Positions 6,226-9,717 of a stretch of 9,717 nucleotides of DNA are shown here, piece after piece (position 1 is the first letter of the stretch; each line of letters opens with the position of its first letter). The DNA comes from Alphaproteobacteria bacterium (lineage in GTDB: Bacteria > Pseudomonadota > Alphaproteobacteria > Geminicoccales > Geminicoccaceae), in the NCBI GenBank assembly GCA_026984595.1, contig JALSRW010000425.1:1-9717 (forward strand), written 5' to 3'. Both the position numbers and the translations under genes were made by a program. A model generated the notes under the pieces. That model saw only the letters and a list, made by a program, of their open reading frames with translations. It searched no databases and was not told the origin of the DNA.

Positions 6226-7361
6226 TGGCGGCGGCCGGATTGCCCGAGGGGCCGGGCCGCAGCGCCGAGGAGCTGCGCTACTACACGGCCTCGCAGTGGG
6301 AGCTGGTGTGGTGGCGCCTGTGCCGGCACCGGGCGGCGATGGCCGGCGCCTTCGTGCTGGCATTGTTCGCCCTGCTCGGCATCTTCGCCGATTTCGTCGC
6401 CCCCTACGGCGGCACCAGCCGCGATCGCGACTACATCTACGGGCCGCCGCAGATCCCGCGTTTCTGGGACGACAAGGGGTTTTCCTTCCGCCCCTTCGTC
6501 TACGCCCTGAAGACCGAGCGGGATCCGGTGACCCTCAGGAAGATCGCCAAGATCGACACCGATACTCGGCGCTACATCTCCTTTTTCGTTGCGGGCGAGC
6601 CCTACCGGCTGTTCGGGCTCGTTCCCGCCAACACCCATCTGTTCGGTGTCGAGGAGGGGCGGATTCATCTGTTCGGGACCGACGATCTGGGACGCGACGT
6701 CTTCTCGCGGCTGATGTTCGCCACCGGGGTGTCGTTGTCGATCGGGGTGCTCGGTGTGCTGCTGGCCGAGGGGCTGGCGCTGGTGATCGGCGGCATCGCC
6801 GGGTATTTCGGCGGCTGGATCGATTACGCCATCCAACGGCTGACCGAGGTGGTGCGGGTGATTCCGGTGATTCCGCTGTACATGGGGCTGGCCGCCGCCT
6901 TTCCCCGCGAATGGTCGAACATCCAGGTCTATTTCGCGATGACCATCATCCTCGGTCTCGTCGGCTGGCCGACCCTGGCCCGGCGTCTGCGCAGCCATCT
7001 CCTGGCCCAGCGCAATGAGGATTACGTGCTGGCCGCGCGGCTCGCGGGGGCGAGCTCGGCCTGGATCATCCGCAAGCACATGCTGCCCTCCTTCACCAGC
7101 TACATCATCGTCGATGTGGTGATCAGCTTCCCCTATGTGATCCTGTCGGAGACCGCCCTCTCCTTCATCGGTCTCGGACTGCGGCCGCCGACCATAAGCT
7201 GGGGCATTCTCCTCCAGGAAGCCCAGAATGTGCGGGCCATCGAGCAGGCGCCCTGGTTGTTCCTGCCGGCCCTGTTCGTGATCGTCGCGGTGCTCGCCTT
7301 CACGGTGCTCGGAGACGGGCTGCGCGATGCCGCCGATCCCTATGCCGTCAGGAAAAGCTGA
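6225..7361 (+). CDS. ABC importer permease, DppC/OppC-like, with long periplasmic insert
   Basis: A 378-residue inner-membrane subunit, longer than the roughly 300 residues of DppC. The N-terminal cytoplasmic part (SQWELVWWRLCRHRAAM) leads into TM1 (about 38-58, ending FADFVAPYGG). A periplasmic stretch of about 90 residues (62-150) follows before the conserved HLFGTDDLGRDVFSRL (GTDDLGRD at 151-158). E. coli DppC has only about 30 residues there. The main helical block contains the EAA loop YVLAARLAGASSAWIIRKHM (267-286), then SETALSFIGLGLRPP and the final FTVLGDGLRDAADP, all family hallmarks. The start ATG overlaps the upstream stop as TGATG, with GGAGGG a few bases before it. The insert probably contacts the enlarged binding protein; that is inference. 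Confidence 0.92.
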   Translation: MAAAGLPEGPGRSAEELRYYTASQWELVWWRLCRHRAAMAGAFVLALFALLGIFADFVAPYGGTSRDRDYIYGPPQIPRFWDDKGFSFRPFVYALKTERDPVTLRKIAKIDTDTRRYISFFVAGEPYRLFGLVPANTHLFGVEEGRIHLFGTDDLGRDVFSRLMFATGVSLSIGVLGVLLAEGLALVIGGIAGYFGGWIDYAIQRLTEVVRVIPVIPLYMGLAAAFPREWSNIQVYFAMTIILGLVGWPTLARRLRSHLLAQRNEDYVLAARLAGASSAWIIRKHMLPSFTSYIIVDVVISFPYVILSETALSFIGLGLRPPTISWGILLQEAQNVRAIEQAPWLFLPALFVIVAVLAFTVLGDGLRDAADPYAVRKS

Positions 7362-7371
7362 GGAGCGCAGC

Positions 7372-8409
7372 ATGACGGCGAGCGAGCGCCCCCTGCTCGA
7401 GATCCGGGAACTCGGGGTGTCCTTCGACACCGACGAGGGTATGGTGCGGGCGGTCGATGGCGTCTCCTTCGTCGCCCGGCAGGGACGCACGCTGGGAATC
7501 GTCGGCGAGAGCGGCTCGGGCAAGAGCGTCGCCACGAAGGCGGTGATACGTCTGCTGCCGGCCAATGCCCGCATCGACCCCGGCTCGGCCATCCTGCTGC
7601 GGCGCGACGACGGGGAGGTCGACATCGCCGGCCTGCCCGCCAAGGGACGCGAGGTGCGCAGGCTCCGGGGCGGCGATATCGGCATGATCTTCCAGGAGCC
7701 GATGGCCTCCTTCTCGCCGGTCTACACCATCGGTAACCAGATGATGGAGGCCATCCTCGAGCATCGCGACCATCTCGCCCGGCGCATCGGCGGCAGTTTC
7801 GATCGCAAGACCGCACGCGAACACGCGATCCGGATGCTGGAGCGGGTCGGCATGTCGAATGCGCGTCTGCGCATCGACCAGTATCCGCACGAACTCTCGG
7901 GCGGCATGCGCCAGCGGGCGATGATCGCCCTCGCCCTTTCCACCCACCCCTCGCTGCTGATCGCCGACGAGCCGACCACCGCCCTCGACGTCACCATCCA
8001 GGCCCAGATTCTCGACCTCATGCTGGAGCTGCAGCAGGAACTGGGCATGGCGATGCTGTTCATCACCCACGACATGGGGGTGATCGCCCAGATCGCCGAG
8101 GATGTGGCGGTCATGTATCTGGGGCGGATCGTCGAACGCGGGCCGACCCGCGAGGTGATCCGCGAACCGGCCCATCCCTACACCCGGGGCTTGCTGGCCG
8201 CGTTGCCGCGCCTCGATACCGGCCGCCGCCGGCTGACCCCGGTTCCCGGCGATATTCCGAGCCCGCTGCAGCGGCCCGCCGGCTGCCCCTTCCACACCCG
8301 CTGCCCGCAGCGCATGCCGGGCCTGTGCGATCGGCTGGTGCCCGGCGACACACCGCTCGATGCGACCCGCAGCGTGGCATGCCATCTCTATGGCGAGGGG
8401 GCGCCATGA
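7372..8409 (+). CDS. ABC importer ATPase, DppD/OppD-like, with [4Fe-4S]-type cysteine motif
   Basis: A 345-residue nucleotide-binding subunit that powers import. In order: Walker A GESGSGKS (45-52), Q-loop IFQEPMASFSP, signature LSGGMRQ (175-181), Walker B LLIADEP with Asp199 and Glu200, D-loop TALD, and H-loop His233 in FITHDMG. All key residues are intact. The C-terminal oligopeptide/dipeptide domain starts at HPYTRGLLAALP and carries Cys305, Cys311, Cys319 and Cys337 (C-x5-C-x7-C-x17-C). This arrangement holds a [4Fe-4S] cluster in structurally studied OppD/DppD proteins. I chose the ATG at 7372 because GAGGAG lies 6 nt upstream; an earlier in-frame ATG at 7327 lies inside the permease gene and adds 15 unrelated residues. 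The stop overlaps the next start (ATGA). It works as a heterodimer with the following ATPase. Confidence 0.94.
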   Translation: MTASERPLLEIRELGVSFDTDEGMVRAVDGVSFVARQGRTLGIVGESGSGKSVATKAVIRLLPANARIDPGSAILLRRDDGEVDIAGLPAKGREVRRLRGGDIGMIFQEPMASFSPVYTIGNQMMEAILEHRDHLARRIGGSFDRKTAREHAIRMLERVGMSNARLRIDQYPHELSGGMRQRAMIALALSTHPSLLIADEPTTALDVTIQAQILDLMLELQQELGMAMLFITHDMGVIAQIAEDVAVMYLGRIVERGPTREVIREPAHPYTRGLLAALPRLDTGRRRLTPVPGDIPSPLQRPAGCPFHTRCPQRMPGLCDRLVPGDTPLDATRSVACHLYGEGAP

Positions 8410-9407
8410 GCGGCGAGCCGCTGGTCGAGATCCGCGATCTCAAGGTCTATTTCGGGGTGCGCGGCAGGCGCATGCTGCAGAAGGCGGTGGGTTACGTGCG
8501 GGCGGTGGACGAGGTGACGCTCACCGTCCATCGCGGCGAGACGCTGGGTCTCGTCGGCGAGAGCGGCTCCGGCAAGACCACCCTCGGCCGGGCGGTGCTG
8601 CGGGCGCTGCCGGTCACCGCCGGCGAAGTGCGCTTCCATGTCGATGGCGAAGCGGTCGATGTACTGGCTCTGCGCGGCGACCGGCTGCGCCGCTTTCGCC
8701 GCCACATGCAGCTCATCTTCCAGGATCCCTACGCCTCCCTCGATCCGCGCATGACGGTGCGCGACATCATCGCCGAGCCGCTGGAGGCGCCGCGCCATCT
8801 CCGGAACAAGCGGGAGATCGACGAACGGGTACGCGAGATTGCCGCCCGCTGTCGTCTCAATGTCGAGTTCCTGCGCCGCTTTCCCCACGCCTTCTCCGGT
8901 GGCCAGAGGCAACGGATCGGCATCGCCCGGGCACTGGTCGCCAATCCCGAATTCGTGGTCTGCGACGAGGCGGTCTCCGCTCTCGATGTCTCGATCCAGG
9001 CCGATATTCTCAATCTGTTGATGGATCTGCAGCAGGAGCTGGGCACCACATATCTGTTCATCACCCACGATCTGTCGGTGGTGGCACAGATCTCCGACCG
9101 GGTGGCGGTGCTCTATCTCGGCCGGCTGATGGAACTGGGGCCGACCGCGGAAATCTTCGCCCGCCCCAAGCATCCCTACACGCGGGCGCTCCTGTCGGCG
9201 ATCCCACGGGTGGAACCCGAGCACCGTTTCGATCCCGTAAAGCTGCGCGGCGAGATCCCCGATCCCGCGCATCCGCCGCAGGGCTGCCGCTTCAGCACCC
9301 GCTGCCCCTTCGTGCGCGACCGCTGCCGCGAGGAAGACCCGGCCTTCCGCGAGATTGCGCGCGACCATTTCGCCGCCTGTCACTTCGCCGAGGAACTGGC
9401 CGGCTGA
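8406..9407 (+). CDS. ABC importer ATPase, DppF/OppF-like, with [4Fe-4S]-type cysteine motif
   Basis: A 333-residue second ATPase of the importer, of usual DppF length. In order: Walker A GESGSGKT (51-58), Q-loop LIFQDPYASLDPRMTV (the DppF hallmark), signature FSGGQRQR (163-170), Walker B FVVCDEA with Asp187 and Glu188, D-loop SALD, and H-loop His221 in FITHDLS. The residue after the catalytic Glu is Ala189, where most family members have Pro (DEP). Key catalytic residues are intact. The C-terminal domain has Cys294, Cys300, Cys307 and Cys325 (C-x5-C-x6-C-x17-C), matching the cluster motif of the partner ATPase. The ATG at 8406 overlaps the partner stop by 4 nt, which suggests coupled 1:1 synthesis. 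It is the last gene of the importer operon. Confidence 0.94.
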   Translation: MSGEPLVEIRDLKVYFGVRGRRMLQKAVGYVRAVDEVTLTVHRGETLGLVGESGSGKTTLGRAVLRALPVTAGEVRFHVDGEAVDVLALRGDRLRRFRRHMQLIFQDPYASLDPRMTVRDIIAEPLEAPRHLRNKREIDERVREIAARCRLNVEFLRRFPHAFSGGQRQRIGIARALVANPEFVVCDEAVSALDVSIQADILNLLMDLQQELGTTYLFITHDLSVVAQISDRVAVLYLGRLMELGPTAEIFARPKHPYTRALLSAIPRVEPEHRFDPVKLRGEIPDPAHPPQGCRFSTRCPFVRDRCREEDPAFREIARDHFAACHFAEELAG

Positions 9408-9537
9408 CCCCCGCGGGGCGCTCGAACCTCCCCTCGCGAGATCCCGACTATTCTTTGAACGACATACTCTTGCATATTTGCGGCAGATTCCCACCTGTCG
9501 AATCCATCGTTCGCAAGGGATTTCGAAGGAGGTGAAC
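9408..9537. other. Intergenic gap after the ABC operon, with AT-rich patch
   Basis: A 130-bp gap. CCCCGCGGGG (9409-9418) is a perfect palindrome directly after the last ATPase stop, but it has no loop and no following T-run, so I do not call it a terminator. An AT-rich patch (about 9447-9480) stands out from the GC-rich surroundings and contains TTGAAC (9455-9460), TACTCT (9465-9470) and TTGCAT (9470-9475). No pair of boxes has proper sigma-70 spacing. A promoter for the next gene probably lies here, but I cannot place it. Confidence 0.35.
9526..9535 (+). promoter_or_regulatory. Near-perfect Shine-Dalgarno of the right-edge gene
   Basis: AAGGAGGTGA is complementary over all ten bases to the 16S rRNA 3' end, with GGAGG 5 nt before the ATG at 9538. 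It is the strongest RBS in the window and suggests high translation. Confidence 0.8.
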
Positions 9538-9717
9538 ATGTACAGACCCGTACCCTTGATCGCCCTCGCCTGTCTCCTCGCCCTCTTGGTGGGCTGGGGC
9601 GGCGGCAATTATCTCGCCTGGGCACGCGCGAATGTCGCCCTCTCGTCGCTTCCGGCGGCACCGGTGGTGACCGACGCCGAATACGACCACGAGCAGCGCC
9701 TGCTCACCCTGACGCTC
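9538..9717 (+). CDS. Hypothetical exported or membrane-anchored protein, 5' part only
   Basis: Sixty codons are visible before the window ends, and I do not recognise the family. The N-terminus MYRPVPLIALACLLALLVGW is a hydrophobic segment with an Arg near the start, followed by GGGNYLAWARANVALSSLP. This reads as a signal peptide, possibly cut after AWARA at about residue 32, or as a single-pass anchor. The mature part begins with APVVTDAEYDHEQRLLTLTL, acidic then beta-strand-like. The start is firm because of the excellent RBS upstream. A 130-bp gap and a likely new promoter separate it from the ABC operon, so it may not belong functionally to the importer. Confidence 0.7.
   Translation, partial: MYRPVPLIALACLLALLVGWGGGNYLAWARANVALSSLPAAPVVTDAEYDHEQRLLTLTL

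Noticed and set aside
5907..7685. 592-codon open frame on the minus strand, antisense to the permeases and first ATPase
   Set aside because: Low-complexity His/Gly/Pro/Arg translation across three recognised genes; a shadow of GC-rich codon use.
9409..9418. CCCCGCGGGG as a terminator after the ABC operon
   Set aside because: A palindrome with no loop and no following T-run; in GC-rich DNA this is expected by chance.
9538..9580. Lipoprotein signal in the right-edge gene (IALAC)
   Set aside because: The residues before Cys12 (A-L-A) do not fit a good lipobox, and the hydrophobic stretch continues well past the Cys.

Overview
The window is GC-rich (by eye about two thirds G+C), gene-dense DNA with short intergenic gaps and overlapping stop/start codons. 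It looks like a chromosomal metabolic and transport locus of a high-GC proteobacterium. An alphaproteobacterium is my best guess, from the GC content, the FNR/DNR-type regulator and the peptide-type ABC operon paired with a beta-keto acid cleavage enzyme. That guess is inference, not proof. I saw no rRNA, tRNA, CRISPR array, insertion sequence or phage gene.

Minus-strand unit (1-2838), in transcription order: a Crp/Fnr-family regulator (2838-2080), a BKACE/Kce-type beta-keto acid cleavage enzyme (2074-1142), an EamA/DMT-family 10-TM transporter (1142-237), and the start of an Old Yellow Enzyme-type flavin oxidoreductase running off the left edge (234-1). Joints are tight: the regulator stop lies 5 nt before the enzyme ATG, the enzyme and transporter share TGATG, and 2 nt separate the transporter from the oxidoreductase. 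The oxidoreductase appears broken. Its N-terminal motif and its catalytic His motif are both present, but roughly 110-130 residues between them are missing and the two parts lie in different frames.

Plus-strand unit (3080-9407), divergent from the first: a complete five-gene peptide/opine/nickel-type (Dpp/Opp) ABC importer. It has a large periplasmic family-5 solute-binding protein, a DppB-like and a DppC-like permease, and two ATPases (DppD- and DppF-like), each with a C-terminal four-cysteine motif of the kind that binds a [4Fe-4S] cluster in DppD/DppF. The two permeases overlap by 1 nt and the ATPases by 4 nt. The binding protein is separated from the permeases by an 80-nt gap holding a strong GC-rich hairpin, which probably lets the binding protein be made in excess.

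The 241-bp divergent region (2839-3079) holds candidate promoter elements, an inverted repeat that could be an operator, and a leader with tandem, partly exclusive hairpins before the binding-protein RBS. On the far right, after a 130-bp gap with an AT-rich patch and no convincing terminator, a new exported or membrane-anchored protein begins behind a near-perfect Shine-Dalgarno sequence and runs off the window.

Working hypothesis: the ABC system imports an organic compound, possibly not a peptide. The compound or its beta-keto derivative is cleaved by the BKACE enzyme with acetyl-CoA, the DMT protein moves a related metabolite, and the Crp/Fnr protein regulates both arms. The substrate cannot be read from the sequence.
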